DNA of 47,822 nt from assembly GCA_035712365.1 (NCBI GenBank), contig DASTAW010000014.1, positions 1-47,822 on the forward strand. Direction: 5' to 3'. Shown piece by piece: positions 36,545-44,911 of the stretch; the first letter of the stretch is position 1; each line of letters begins with the position of its first letter. A program made the position numbers and the translations under genes. The notes beneath the pieces are model-generated. The model was not told the origin of the DNA. It saw only the letters and a list, made by a program, of their open reading frames with translations, and made no database searches. The DNA is from Terriglobia bacterium. Its GTDB lineage: Bacteria > Acidobacteriota > Terriglobia > UBA7540.

Positions 36545-36925
36545 GCGGCTAATATTTCCCTTTCTCAACCCTCCGGTATGAAACGGTGGCGAGAGCAGTC
36601 AGCAGTCAGCAATCAGCAGCCCGATGAGGCCCGGATTTCGTCCCCATCTTTTCAGTATAGCAAGAGAACCCGCGCGCAACGGGCCCGCAGGTCCGCCCTT
36701 GGCCGCGCTGAAAAATGCCGATTTGTCATGCTGAGCACGTTCGCCTGTCATCCTGATCCCGCGGCGCGGGAGAAGGATCACCGCAGTTCGCTCAGGGCCG
36801 TTCTCAAATTGAGGACGAACGCGCTCAGGATGACACGAGCAAAAGCCTTTGTTGGCAAACTGTTAGATGCAACTGCGGCCTGAAAGTTTCGCCTGATCGC
36901 GACGTTCACTCGCCCCGGACTGCAA
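36545..36925. repeat. Intergenic repeat region with a GGATGACA-type palindrome
   Basis: No gene is seen. TGTCATCCTGA (36746-36756) and TCAGGATGACA (36825-36835) are perfect inverted ends of a divergent member of the dispersed family. Closer to metH, a run of CAGTCAGCA units (36597-36620) forms a short imperfect tandem repeat. I looked for a cobalamin or SAM riboswitch on the minus strand and saw none. Confidence 0.55.
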
Positions 36926-39061
36926 CTACCGCCGCGGCAGGCTGTGGAGCAGCGGGCCGAGGGCATTCGACATCTGATAATTGTCTCCCCGGTCCGCCTG
37001 GATGTTCCAGAACATGACGCCATTGAAATTGCGATAGCCGCCGTTGCGCTGCAGGCTGTACTCGCCCCCGAAAGGCTTGCCGGTGATCAGATACTTCACG
37101 GACTTCTCGATTTCGCTCAGCTTCGAGCGACCCACCAGAAACCCGACCGCCACCTTCTCGGGCGCGAGCGGCGGGAAGTAGGACCTGGAATTTCGTCCGA
37201 CATGGAAGCCGTGGACCAGCATCTCCGTCATCGCCACATAATAGTCGGCCGTTTCCGGCATGTAGTAGTTTCCGTCCATTCCCTCGAGCGGCGGCGTATT
37301 GTAATCCTGCACGTCAACGAACGACAGCATGTTGCGCGTGGCATAAATCACCGGCAGGAATGAGCCGAACTGCCCCGCATACGCCACGTACCCCGCCGGA
37401 ACCTGCGGACCCTCGGGGACCTCTGCCAGCATAAACTTCGGTCCAAAGCGATTGCGAAGCTGCCGCATGGCCTCGATCAAATTCACCACGCACGGCGTCG
37501 TCGGCTTGCGGAAGTCCGTATCGCCCGCATCCAGAATCAGCGATGGCGTCTCGAGATCGAGATCGACGCCGTCAAAACCGTAGTCCGCAACCACGGCCCC
37601 GACGCTCTCCACAAAATTCTTCAGGTCTTCCGCCCTGTCCAGCTTTACCACCTGGCCGCCGCCACCGAGCGAGATAAGAATCTTTTTCCCCTTGCGCTTC
37701 ATGGCGGCGATCTCATCCCTGAACTGCTCTTTCGTATAGCCGGCGGGCGTTTCGAATTGCAGCGTGCTGGTTGAGCCTTTAACCGGCGCGGCAAAGGCCA
37801 CGATAATGATGTCCCATTGCGGTGAAACGTCGCGCAACGGAATTGTCTTCGAACGCGAATATCCCACCCAGTAGCCGATCAACTGGTGGCCGTTGGGCGC
37901 GTGCGGGTTCGGCGCTGGCGATGCGGTCGGCGTGGCCTCCAGCCGCTGCCCGCGCGGCGCGCAAGGTTCGGCGGCAGCTTTCAGCACGCCGGTATCAGGA
38001 AAGCTGTAGGCGCCCTGGTAGCTATCGGGATGGGCATTTTGCGCATACCACGGCAGCAGGGCGACGTTCTCCAGGTGATACTCGCCCGCCTCGGTCTTCA
38101 CCACGGTCGCATTCGATTCCGAAACGCCGTCGGTGGGCAGCGCAAACCTATAGTGCGTGCCGATCCCTTGCCCTCCGCAGCCTCCTTTCGCAACCGGTTT
38201 CTGCCATGCCGGGAAAGTATTCTCCTGCTGGCCGTGCAAGGGGTCATTCATCCACGCGGCAAGCTGCTGGGTGAGCGGCTGGATGTCGTCGTAATCCGGC
38301 ACGACGCCCGGGTCGAGATACGTGCTCAGAACAAACGGTTGAAGCGCCTTGGACGAAGCATCGGACTGCGCTCCGTGGGCGCCCCAGGTGCAGCAAACCG
38401 TCGCATCGTTCAATTCGTAGAACTCTGTGTTCTTCGTCAAAGCAATTACCAGTTCGTCCGGCCTGGCCTGCATTTTCGCGAGATCGTTGAACAATTCTTT
38501 CTGGACGAAATCGAGGTCCACAATGGCCAGCAAATTTCCGGTCTTCTTTGATGTCAGCAGGTATCCGTTGGCGGGCGGAATCGTGATCCGCAACGAAGAA
38601 GTGACGCGAGGCTGTCCCAGCATCGTGTGCCAGTCCTTCGCCGAGGCTTCGTTGTAAAACTGCGCGCGCTGGACGGCGTCGCCGTACTGCGTGTCGCCGG
38701 TTGCGAATGCATACTTTTGGAAAATAGGAGACTGCGCCACCTTTTGCACGTCGTCGGCCGCGCTGATTTCCACCTTCTTCCCCGCCTTGCCCGCTGGCGC
38801 GTCAAAAACCAGCGACACCGGCACTACCACAGTCGGAATGGTGAGTGTTCCGCCCTGCGCGGGATCTTTGCCCACCACCGTGTAGTGGTACTCGTGGCCG
38901 GCAGCCGCGAACGATCGGATGAAAGTGGGCACGGCAATCGTCGGTCCCGAGGGCGCCTTCTTTTCGCACCCCGGGCTGAGCGCAACGCACACCGCCAGCA
39001 GCAGGTAAACATTGGCACGCCGAAACTGGAAACAACCGTTGCCTCGATCTTCACCGGCCAT
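36926..39061 (-). CDS. Lipoprotein with C-terminal GH18 (chitinase-fold) domain and uncharacterised N-terminal domain
   Basis: From ATG 39061, seven bases after AGGGAG, the product has 711 residues. NVYLLLAVCVALSPGC is a lipoprotein signal with lipobox LSPGC, so it is membrane anchored outside the cytoplasm. Residues about 30-400 form a conserved-looking but unrecognised region (FVLSTYLDPGVVPDYDDIQ, WMNDPLHGQQ). The last 300 residues are a GH18 TIM barrel: IGYWVGYS, ILISLGGGG and FDGVDLDLET, giving the DxxDxDxE motif with the acid Glu, and later MLAEVP. It probably hydrolyses a beta-1,4-linked amino-sugar chain such as chitin or peptidoglycan. The frame is open to 39586 but that extension would run into the divergent hydrolase gene. 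Confidence 0.78.
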   Translation of the reverse strand: MAGEDRGNGCFQFRRANVYLLLAVCVALSPGCEKKAPSGPTIAVPTFIRSFAAAGHEYHYTVVGKDPAQGGTLTIPTVVVPVSLVFDAPAGKAGKKVEISAADDVQKVAQSPIFQKYAFATGDTQYGDAVQRAQFYNEASAKDWHTMLGQPRVTSSLRITIPPANGYLLTSKKTGNLLAIVDLDFVQKELFNDLAKMQARPDELVIALTKNTEFYELNDATVCCTWGAHGAQSDASSKALQPFVLSTYLDPGVVPDYDDIQPLTQQLAAWMNDPLHGQQENTFPAWQKPVAKGGCGGQGIGTHYRFALPTDGVSESNATVVKTEAGEYHLENVALLPWYAQNAHPDSYQGAYSFPDTGVLKAAAEPCAPRGQRLEATPTASPAPNPHAPNGHQLIGYWVGYSRSKTIPLRDVSPQWDIIIVAFAAPVKGSTSTLQFETPAGYTKEQFRDEIAAMKRKGKKILISLGGGGQVVKLDRAEDLKNFVESVGAVVADYGFDGVDLDLETPSLILDAGDTDFRKPTTPCVVNLIEAMRQLRNRFGPKFMLAEVPEGPQVPAGYVAYAGQFGSFLPVIYATRNMLSFVDVQDYNTPPLEGMDGNYYMPETADYYVAMTEMLVHGFHVGRNSRSYFPPLAPEKVAVGFLVGRSKLSEIEKSVKYLITGKPFGGEYSLQRNGGYRNFNGVMFWNIQADRGDNYQMSNALGPLLHSLPRR

Positions 39062-39219
39062 GGCACACTCCCTGGCAGAAATCAGATTTGTGTTTACGTC
39101 CAGGCCACTGACCATAACACTTCGCCGACCGGACGACAATCCGCCAACGGTGGCACATTGACTCACGCCCCCGCCCGGCATAGGATTCTTGGGCTGTCGA
39201 AATATCCCGCAGTGAGGGC

Positions 39220-39292
39220 GTAGCGCGGCGGGTTTACCCCGCCAGAGAGTCCGCGCTTTCAATCTGGGTTGGCGGCGTAAAGCCGCCGCTAC
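39220..39292. repeat. GTAGCGCGGCGGGTTTA...GCCGCCGCTAC dispersed inverted repeat
   Basis: The two ends are near-complementary and each contains its own short hairpin (GGCGGGTTTACCCCGCC; GGCGGCGTAAAGCCGCC). A second copy is at 45337-45385. It lies between two divergent genes. Confidence 0.6.
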
Positions 39293-39332
39293 AGCGACAG
39301 ACTGTCGGGTCTCAGTATTGGAAGCTTGCGAG

Positions 39333-41420
39333 ATGCCGCGCGCCATCGATAACTCCGCGACTGTAAACCTGAACAAGAATCCGGTGGTGTCGCTTGTGCT
39401 TGTCCTCTTCCTGTGTGTTCCTTCGCTCTCGGCGCAGGATAAGCCCCGCGATGCGCTCGTAGAGTGGATGAACCGAATTGCCCAGCAGCAACTCCAGCAG
39501 CGAGCGGAATTAATCCGCGGGATCCGCACGAAAGCGCAGGCGGAGAGCCGAAAACGGTGGGTGCGCAAGCAGATGCTGGACGACATGGGCGGCCTGCCCG
39601 ATTACCGCGGTCCGTTGAACGCGAGGTTTACCGGCCAGCTTCGTAACAATTCTTACACCGTCGAAAAGGTGATCTACCAGAGTCTGCCGGGTCTTTACGT
39701 CACGGCCAATGTCTACCGGCCGAACCAGCCGGGCCGTTATCCTGCCGTGCTGCTGCAGGCCGGCCACACGCAGGAGGGGAAACCGGAAGACCAGCGGATG
39801 GCCGCGAACCTGGCGATGAAGGGCTTTGTGGCTTTGTGTTTCGATCCCATCGGGCAGGGCGAACGCGAGCAAACGTACAGCCCACAGCTCGACGCGCCGC
39901 TCGCCGGCTGGTCTGTTCCTGAGCACATCCAGATGGGCGCGCAAGCGCAATTGATTGGCGAGGGTTTGGCCCGATACTTCATCTTTGACGCGATGCGGTC
40001 GCTCGACTATCTTTCCAGCCGGCCTGATGTGGACGCCTCGCGCCTCGGCGCCGCAGGCTGCTCGGGCGGCGGCGCGTTGACCACGTTCCTCGGCGGCCTC
40101 GACCCGCGGGTCAAAGTGGTGATTCCGGCCTGCTATCCCAGTTCTTTTCAGACGTTGTTTGCCACCTCGGGTCCTGACGTGGAAATGGTGTTGCCGCGCT
40201 TTCTCGCGAGCGGCCTGGACACCGCCGATTTCGTGGAGCTCCCCGCACCAACGCCGTGGCTGCTGCAATCAACCGAACATGATGAATACCACTTCAGCCA
40301 CCAGGGCGTGCGGCTGGTCTATGATGAGGCCCGAAACTGGTACGCGCTTTACGGCGGGCAGGACAAGGTTGGATTTACGGTGGGGCAGGGACCGCACGGC
40401 ATGCCGCTCGAGGCGCGGGAAGCCGTCTACCAGTGGATGATTCGCTACCTCAAGAACGGGCAGGGTGATTTCCACGAACAGCCGGTCGAAATGTATACCA
40501 ACCATCAGCTTCAGGTAACGGCCAGCGGCAACGTTGAGAATGAGCCGGGCAGCCGGAAGCTCTACCAAGTGCTTCGCGCTGAATTTAAGGCGCGCAAACG
40601 TGCCGGAACCGCGGCTGAGTTGCTGGCGAAGCTGCGCGAACTCAAGATTCCCACCGATCGCTCCGCGCCAAAAATCCAAATTCTCGATCAATCGAGTGAT
40701 GCCGCCGGTCAAAAGGAGCGCATCAAATTTGAGAGCGTGCCAGGCATCTGGCTCCGCGCCACTTTGCGCATCCCTTCGTCTCCCGGAAAAAAGCCCGCCG
40801 TATTGGTGCTCAGCGGCGGCAACATGTTTGGCCTGATGCCGACGGCCACCATCGCGGAACACATGGCCAAAGCCGGCCGCGTGGTGCTCGAGATGGAGCC
40901 ACGTCGATCACAGATGGAAATCCACGAGGGGCCGTTTGCCGGAGATTATGTCGCCGACGTGCAGGCCAACCTGATCGGCCTCGATCTGCCGGCCATGCGC
41001 GCGCACGACATTCTGCGCGGCGTTGATCTATTGGCGGCGCGCTCGGATGTCGGTCCCGGTTCGATTCGCGCCGCCGCCCGCGGCGTAAGCGGCATCTGGC
41101 TGCTGCTCGCCGCCGCCGCCGATCCGCGCATCGGCAAAATCTGGATTGACCGGACGCCTTCGAGTCTGCGCTCGGCGCTCGACAACACCATGGCCGCCGA
41201 CCTTTGGGACGCGGTCATCCCCGGTTTTATTCTCCATTGGGACCTGAACGATCTCGTAACCGCCATGGGGAAACGGCAGGTGATGTGGACCGACCCCACC
41301 AACTGGCTCCGCCGCGTCGTCCCGCTTGGCGCGGGCTACGAGTATCGGTACGTTCTCGGCGACACCACCGACCTGGCCCAGGCGCAGGACGACGCCTACA
41401 TCCGCGAGCTTTTGCAGTAG
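39333..41420 (+). CDS. Exported two-domain alpha/beta hydrolase (acetyl-xylan-esterase-like)
   Basis: Starting at ATG 39333, the 695-residue product has a signal peptide (PVVSLVLVLFLCVPSLSAQ). The first hydrolase domain (about 60-370) shows PAVLLQAGHTQEGK near the oxyanion hole, FDPIGQGER, and the nucleophile elbow GAAGCSGGGA; the acid and base lie further on (EHDEYHFS, GPHGMPLEAR). A second, diverged alpha/beta hydrolase domain fills about 450-690 (PAVLVLSGGNMFG..., GVSGIWLL in place of GxSxG), so it may be inactive or structural. Relatives deacetylate plant polysaccharides. The neighbour on the other strand is a GH18 lipoprotein, which fits polysaccharide use. Confidence 0.78.
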   Translation: MPRAIDNSATVNLNKNPVVSLVLVLFLCVPSLSAQDKPRDALVEWMNRIAQQQLQQRAELIRGIRTKAQAESRKRWVRKQMLDDMGGLPDYRGPLNARFTGQLRNNSYTVEKVIYQSLPGLYVTANVYRPNQPGRYPAVLLQAGHTQEGKPEDQRMAANLAMKGFVALCFDPIGQGEREQTYSPQLDAPLAGWSVPEHIQMGAQAQLIGEGLARYFIFDAMRSLDYLSSRPDVDASRLGAAGCSGGGALTTFLGGLDPRVKVVIPACYPSSFQTLFATSGPDVEMVLPRFLASGLDTADFVELPAPTPWLLQSTEHDEYHFSHQGVRLVYDEARNWYALYGGQDKVGFTVGQGPHGMPLEAREAVYQWMIRYLKNGQGDFHEQPVEMYTNHQLQVTASGNVENEPGSRKLYQVLRAEFKARKRAGTAAELLAKLRELKIPTDRSAPKIQILDQSSDAAGQKERIKFESVPGIWLRATLRIPSSPGKKPAVLVLSGGNMFGLMPTATIAEHMAKAGRVVLEMEPRRSQMEIHEGPFAGDYVADVQANLIGLDLPAMRAHDILRGVDLLAARSDVGPGSIRAAARGVSGIWLLLAAAADPRIGKIWIDRTPSSLRSALDNTMAADLWDAVIPGFILHWDLNDLVTAMGKRQVMWTDPTNWLRRVVPLGAGYEYRYVLGDTTDLAQAQDDAYIRELLQ

Positions 41421-41487
41421 CCAAATATGCCGGTCAGTGATCGATGAGACGAGATTCAATTTGCCCGCGGCGATCGAGCGTCATTTC

Positions 41488-43962
41488 TTAATACCCGATG
41501 TTGTGGCACTGGCCGCAGGAAACCGTGGCTTTGCGCAGATTGTGGCAATTGACGCAGCTCATCATGGAGACGTCTTTCGCCTGCCGCATGGCGTCCATGC
41601 CGCGCACCACGCCGTGGCACACCGCGCAGTCCACTTTGGCGTCAAGGTGTTTCTGATGGCTGAAGAAAACGAAGTCCGGCAGGTGATAGACGCGCACCCA
41701 CGGAATGCTGCCTCCCGCCTTTTGCAGGCTGGCGAGCTTCTGGATGGCCGGACGCTCCGTGGCTATCCCTTGGTGGCAACCCATGCAGTAGTTCGCATTG
41801 GGAATCTGCATCTGCTTGCCGTCTTGTGCCAGCCGGTGGCAACTCTCGCACGGGAGACCGGCGTTTGAATGCGCCTTGTGGCTGAAGGGAATGGGCTGCA
41901 CCGGCGCCGCAGGCTGCGGCATGATGTCAACCGGTTCGCTTCCCACGCCTCCCGGGACCACTCCCAGCTCAACCGGTAGCCGTGTCTGGGGTTGCAGCTT
42001 TGCCTGCGCCGGGCTGGTTTGGCCTTTGGGAAAAAGCGTATAGGCCGCAACCACGGTGGGAGCCGACGCGCCGGTGCTGAAGCGCGAACTCGGCCCGACC
42101 GCCAGCACCACAAACTGCTTCCCGGTTTTCTTTCCCATATACGTCAGCGGCGTTGCGTAGCCGTTGGCTTCAAGTTTGCTCACCCACAGTTGTTTCCCGT
42201 TCTGCGCGTCAAACGCTCTGAAGCGGCGGTCGGCTGTGGCGGCGATGAACACCACGCCGCCGGCGGTGACAATCGAGCCGCCCAGGTTGTAGATGCCAGT
42301 TTGGGGAACGCCCTTGGCCGCGAGAGCATCCACAACTCCCAGCGTCACGCTCCAGGCAATCTTACCGGTGTTCAAGTTGACGGCGTTCATGGTTCCCCAG
42401 GGCGGCTGCTGGCAGGGATAATGGTTGTCATCTTCAAAGCGCGCGTAGGAGCCCCATTTGCTGGTCCGCTCATACGCTTCAGGAGAGCCTGCGGGCTGCT
42501 TCTTCATCATCCCCACCGAGCCCAGGTTCGTCGCATTGGCGTACATGTAGCCTGTCGAGGGATCGAACGAAACGCCGCCCCAGTCGGTGCCTCCCATGGT
42601 TCCCGGAATAATCACCGTAGTATCGAGGCCCCAGGGATTGAAAATTCGCCCCGGGAGGGCCGACCCGAAATTTTCCATGCAGTATTTGCGCGACTCAGGC
42701 GTGACGCTCGTGATGTCATCGCGCGTCACCAGGATTTTCGCCAGCGGCGGGATGGCCGTCGGAAACGGCTGCGTGGGCGAGGTGGCTTCGCCGGGCACTT
42801 TGCTTTGCGGCACGCTGCGTTCTTCAATCGGGTAGAGCGGCTTGCCGGTCAGCCGGTTGAACACAAAAACGAGTCCCGTTTTGCCCACCACAACGACGGC
42901 GGGAACCTGCTTGCCATCGCGATGAATGGCAACCAGCGACGGCTGCGAGCCCACGTCCATGTCCCAGATGTCGTGATGAACAAGCTGATGGTACCAGGCC
43001 AGTTTTCCGGTGTCCGCCTTCACCGCCACCAGCGAATTCCCGTAAAGCGTGTTTCCCTTCCGGTCAGCGCCGTAAAAATCATACGAAGGCGAGCCGACGG
43101 GCAGGAAGACAAGTCCGTTCTCAATGTCAACGCTCAAGGGCGGCCACGCGTTCACGCCCGAGCGGTCCTTCCAACTGTCTCCCTGCCAGGTGTCGTGCCC
43201 CGGTTCGCCGGGCTGCGGAATGGTGTTGAACGTCCACGCCAGCTTGCCGGTGTGCACGTTGAAGGCGCGCACCGCTCCGCTGTTGCCCTTTGACGGAAAC
43301 TCCTGCAACTCCGACCCCGTGATAATCAGGTCCTTGTAAATCACCGGCGGCGACGTCAGGTCATATTGGCGCTCCGGATATTTCGTCGCCACGCCGTCTC
43401 GAAGATTGATCGAACCAGACTGGCCAAACTCTTTGCAGGGTTTGCCGGTGGCCGGGTCCAGCGCGAACAGGCGGTCGTCAGGAGTGGCGTAGAAAATCCG
43501 GCGGTCATCGCCGTCGCGGCGGCCGTCGCAGGTTTCGGAAGATTTCCCTTTCCAGTAAGCCATGCCGCGATTGGGCAGCGGACGCACCTTGCCGCTGGCG
43601 GCCCCGTAAGGATTAAACGTCCAGAGCTGCTTGCCCGTTTCGGCATCGAGCGAGATGGCCATTCCCGTCTGGGTGGCGAAATAGAGCGCGCCGTCCACCA
43701 TCAGCGGCGTGCTCTCAAAAGCCTGCAGCCAACTGTTCGGCGTGGTGGGGACCTCGTAGGTCCAAGTTCGCTCGAGGCGCTGCACGTTCGCGCGATTGAT
43801 CTGGCGGAGCGGCGAATACCGCCTCGCTCCCGGATCATGCCCCGCCACCGGCCACCCCTGCCCCGCGCCGCCCGCCGCCTGCTGCCCAATCGCCAGCCCA
43901 CACCCCATCAGCACAGTGATGGGGAGGTAAATTGTCAGCCCTCGTCGCTTGTTAAATCTCAT
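41488..43962 (-). CDS. PQQ-dependent dehydrogenase fused to a C-terminal pentaheme cytochrome c
   Basis: From ATG 43962 (right after GGGAGGA) the product has 824 residues with a signal peptide (GLTIYLPITVLMGCGLAIGQQ). Residues about 35-650 form a quinoprotein propeller (GWPVAGHDPGARRYSPLRQINRANVQRL; repeated TGKLAW, TGKQLWTF blades; WGGVSFDPSTGYMYAN). From about 700 come five CxxCH heme sites: CESCH, CMGCH, CAVCH, CVNCH and CGQCH, with FSHKAH and FSHQKHL supplying distal His ligands as in cytochrome c7/c3-type proteins. The fusion would carry electrons from the oxidised substrate through a heme wire to a partner. It is convergent with the hydrolase gene. Confidence 0.85.
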   Translation of the reverse strand: MRFNKRRGLTIYLPITVLMGCGLAIGQQAAGGAGQGWPVAGHDPGARRYSPLRQINRANVQRLERTWTYEVPTTPNSWLQAFESTPLMVDGALYFATQTGMAISLDAETGKQLWTFNPYGAASGKVRPLPNRGMAYWKGKSSETCDGRRDGDDRRIFYATPDDRLFALDPATGKPCKEFGQSGSINLRDGVATKYPERQYDLTSPPVIYKDLIITGSELQEFPSKGNSGAVRAFNVHTGKLAWTFNTIPQPGEPGHDTWQGDSWKDRSGVNAWPPLSVDIENGLVFLPVGSPSYDFYGADRKGNTLYGNSLVAVKADTGKLAWYHQLVHHDIWDMDVGSQPSLVAIHRDGKQVPAVVVVGKTGLVFVFNRLTGKPLYPIEERSVPQSKVPGEATSPTQPFPTAIPPLAKILVTRDDITSVTPESRKYCMENFGSALPGRIFNPWGLDTTVIIPGTMGGTDWGGVSFDPSTGYMYANATNLGSVGMMKKQPAGSPEAYERTSKWGSYARFEDDNHYPCQQPPWGTMNAVNLNTGKIAWSVTLGVVDALAAKGVPQTGIYNLGGSIVTAGGVVFIAATADRRFRAFDAQNGKQLWVSKLEANGYATPLTYMGKKTGKQFVVLAVGPSSRFSTGASAPTVVAAYTLFPKGQTSPAQAKLQPQTRLPVELGVVPGGVGSEPVDIMPQPAAPVQPIPFSHKAHSNAGLPCESCHRLAQDGKQMQIPNANYCMGCHQGIATERPAIQKLASLQKAGGSIPWVRVYHLPDFVFFSHQKHLDAKVDCAVCHGVVRGMDAMRQAKDVSMMSCVNCHNLRKATVSCGQCHNIGY

Positions 43963-44037
43963 TCCTCCCTCAATGTTCAATCCACCATACACTAACCACT
44001 CATCACTAACCACTGCTTTTATGCTATGGTTTGCCGC

Positions 44038-44160
44038 AAAGTAGCACAGCCGCTCCTGGCTGTGGGCGTGGGATAAACACGAAACGTAGCACAGCCACTC
44101 CTGGCTGTGGGATGTTAGGATCGAATAAAGACACAGGCAAGAGTGCCTGTACTACGGCTA
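44038..44160. repeat. REP cluster upstream of the RAYT gene
   Basis: Three hairpins lie in line: CACAGCC-GCTCCT-GGCTGTG (44045-44064), CACAGCC-ACTCCT-GGCTGTG (44090-44109) and ACAGGCA-AGAG-TGCCTGT (44133-44150). The same three, in the same order and orientation, recur after the transposase gene at 44793-44911. Confidence 0.75.
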
Positions 44161-44173
44161 CGGATATAGCGCA

Positions 44174-44800
44174 ATGACTTTCTATCGCCGCAACCTTCCA
44201 CACTGGCATCCTGAAGGTAAAGCTATTTTTCTGACTTGGAGGCTGTTTGGGTCACTGCCCAGGTCAATCCAGGCCGCCGGCAGAATTGCAAGCGCGGGTG
44301 TCACCAAGTCTCGTGTTATCCAGACCACCGGCAGGAGTGCCGGTGCCACGAGCGCCGGTGCCACAAAGGGTGGCATCACTGAAGCAGGGAAAAGGTTTCG
44401 CCGGTGGGACGCTGAGCTTGACAAGGGCCTTGTCGGTCCGGTCTGGCTCCGGGACGCCAGGATTGCCCGGTACGTCGAGCTGGCCATCCATCGCGGCGAG
44501 CAGTTGGGGCATTACAAACCCTACGCTTATGTGGTCATGCCGAACCACGTTCATGCGCTCCTTGTCCCGCTTGTTCCGCTGGCCCGCATCACCAGGGGAA
44601 TCAAAGGCGTCTCCGCGCGTGACGCAAACGCGGTGCTCGGACACCAGGGCCAGCCCTTCTGGCAGAACGAATCCTTTGATCATTAGGTACGAGACGACAG
44701 CGAATTTGAGCGGGTTCGAGCCTATATCGAATGGAACCCTGTTGCAGCCGGACTGGCCGCAAAGCCTGAAGAGTGGCAGTGGTCGAGCGCCAGAAAGTAG
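44174..44800 (+). pseudogene. REP-associated tyrosine transposase (RAYT, IS200-like Y1 family) interrupted by an in-frame stop
   Basis: The frame opens with TFYRRNLPHWHPEGKAIFLTWRL and carries the HUH motif VVMPNHVHALL (about residues 120-130). At 44684-44686 a TAG occupies the place where relatives have Trp (DHW-VRD); the same frame then goes on for 37 codons with the proper family end: EFERVRAYIEWNPVAAGLAAKPEEWQWSSA. The catalytic Tyr (AYIEWNPV) is therefore beyond the stop, so the 170-residue product should be inactive unless read through. Residues about 36-70 are an insertion made largely of a REP hairpin sequence. The gene is flanked by matching REP clusters. Confidence 0.82.
44326..44345. 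repeat. REP hairpin embedded in the RAYT coding sequence
   Basis: CACCGGCA-GGAG-TGCCGGTG is a perfect 8-bp stem of the same build as the flanking CACAGGCA-AGAG-TGCCTGTG repeats, followed at once by a partial second unit (GCGCCGGTGCCAC). It keeps the reading frame open. Confidence 0.65.
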
Positions 44801-44911
44801 CACAGCCGCTCCTGGCTGTGAGCGTGGGATGGATGAACACAGAAAGTAGCACAGCCACTCCTGGCTGTGAGGATGGGATAAAGACACAGGCAAGAGTGCC
44901 TGTGCCACGGA
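44793..44911. repeat. REP cluster downstream of the RAYT gene
   Basis: Direct repeat of the upstream cluster: two CACAGCC/GGCTGTG hairpins and one CACAGGCA-AGAG-TGCCTGTG hairpin. The stop of the transposase frame (44798-44800) lies in its first bases, so the transposase tail and the REP overlap. Confidence 0.75.

Noticed and set aside
36597-36620. CAGTCAGCA tandem units as a CRISPR-like array
   Set aside because: Units are about nine bases long and contiguous, with no spacers.
36545-36925. Possible cobalamin or SAM riboswitch before metH
   Set aside because: No B12-box or SAM-box-like core was found on the minus strand; the region is explained by repeats.
39062-39586. N-terminal extension of the GH18 lipoprotein frame (175 extra residues)
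   Set aside because: It lies upstream of a clear lipoprotein signal with its own ribosome site, overlaps the divergent hydrolase gene and a dispersed repeat.
41992-43293. 433-residue plus-strand frame opposite the PQQ-pentaheme gene
   Set aside because: It is rich in Arg, His and Gly without family features. It mirrors a strongly supported gene on the other strand, a common effect of high GC.
44264-44908. 214-residue minus-strand frame across the RAYT gene and REPs
   Set aside because: It is an artefact of the repetitive hairpins. The plus frame has the HUH motif and family ending.
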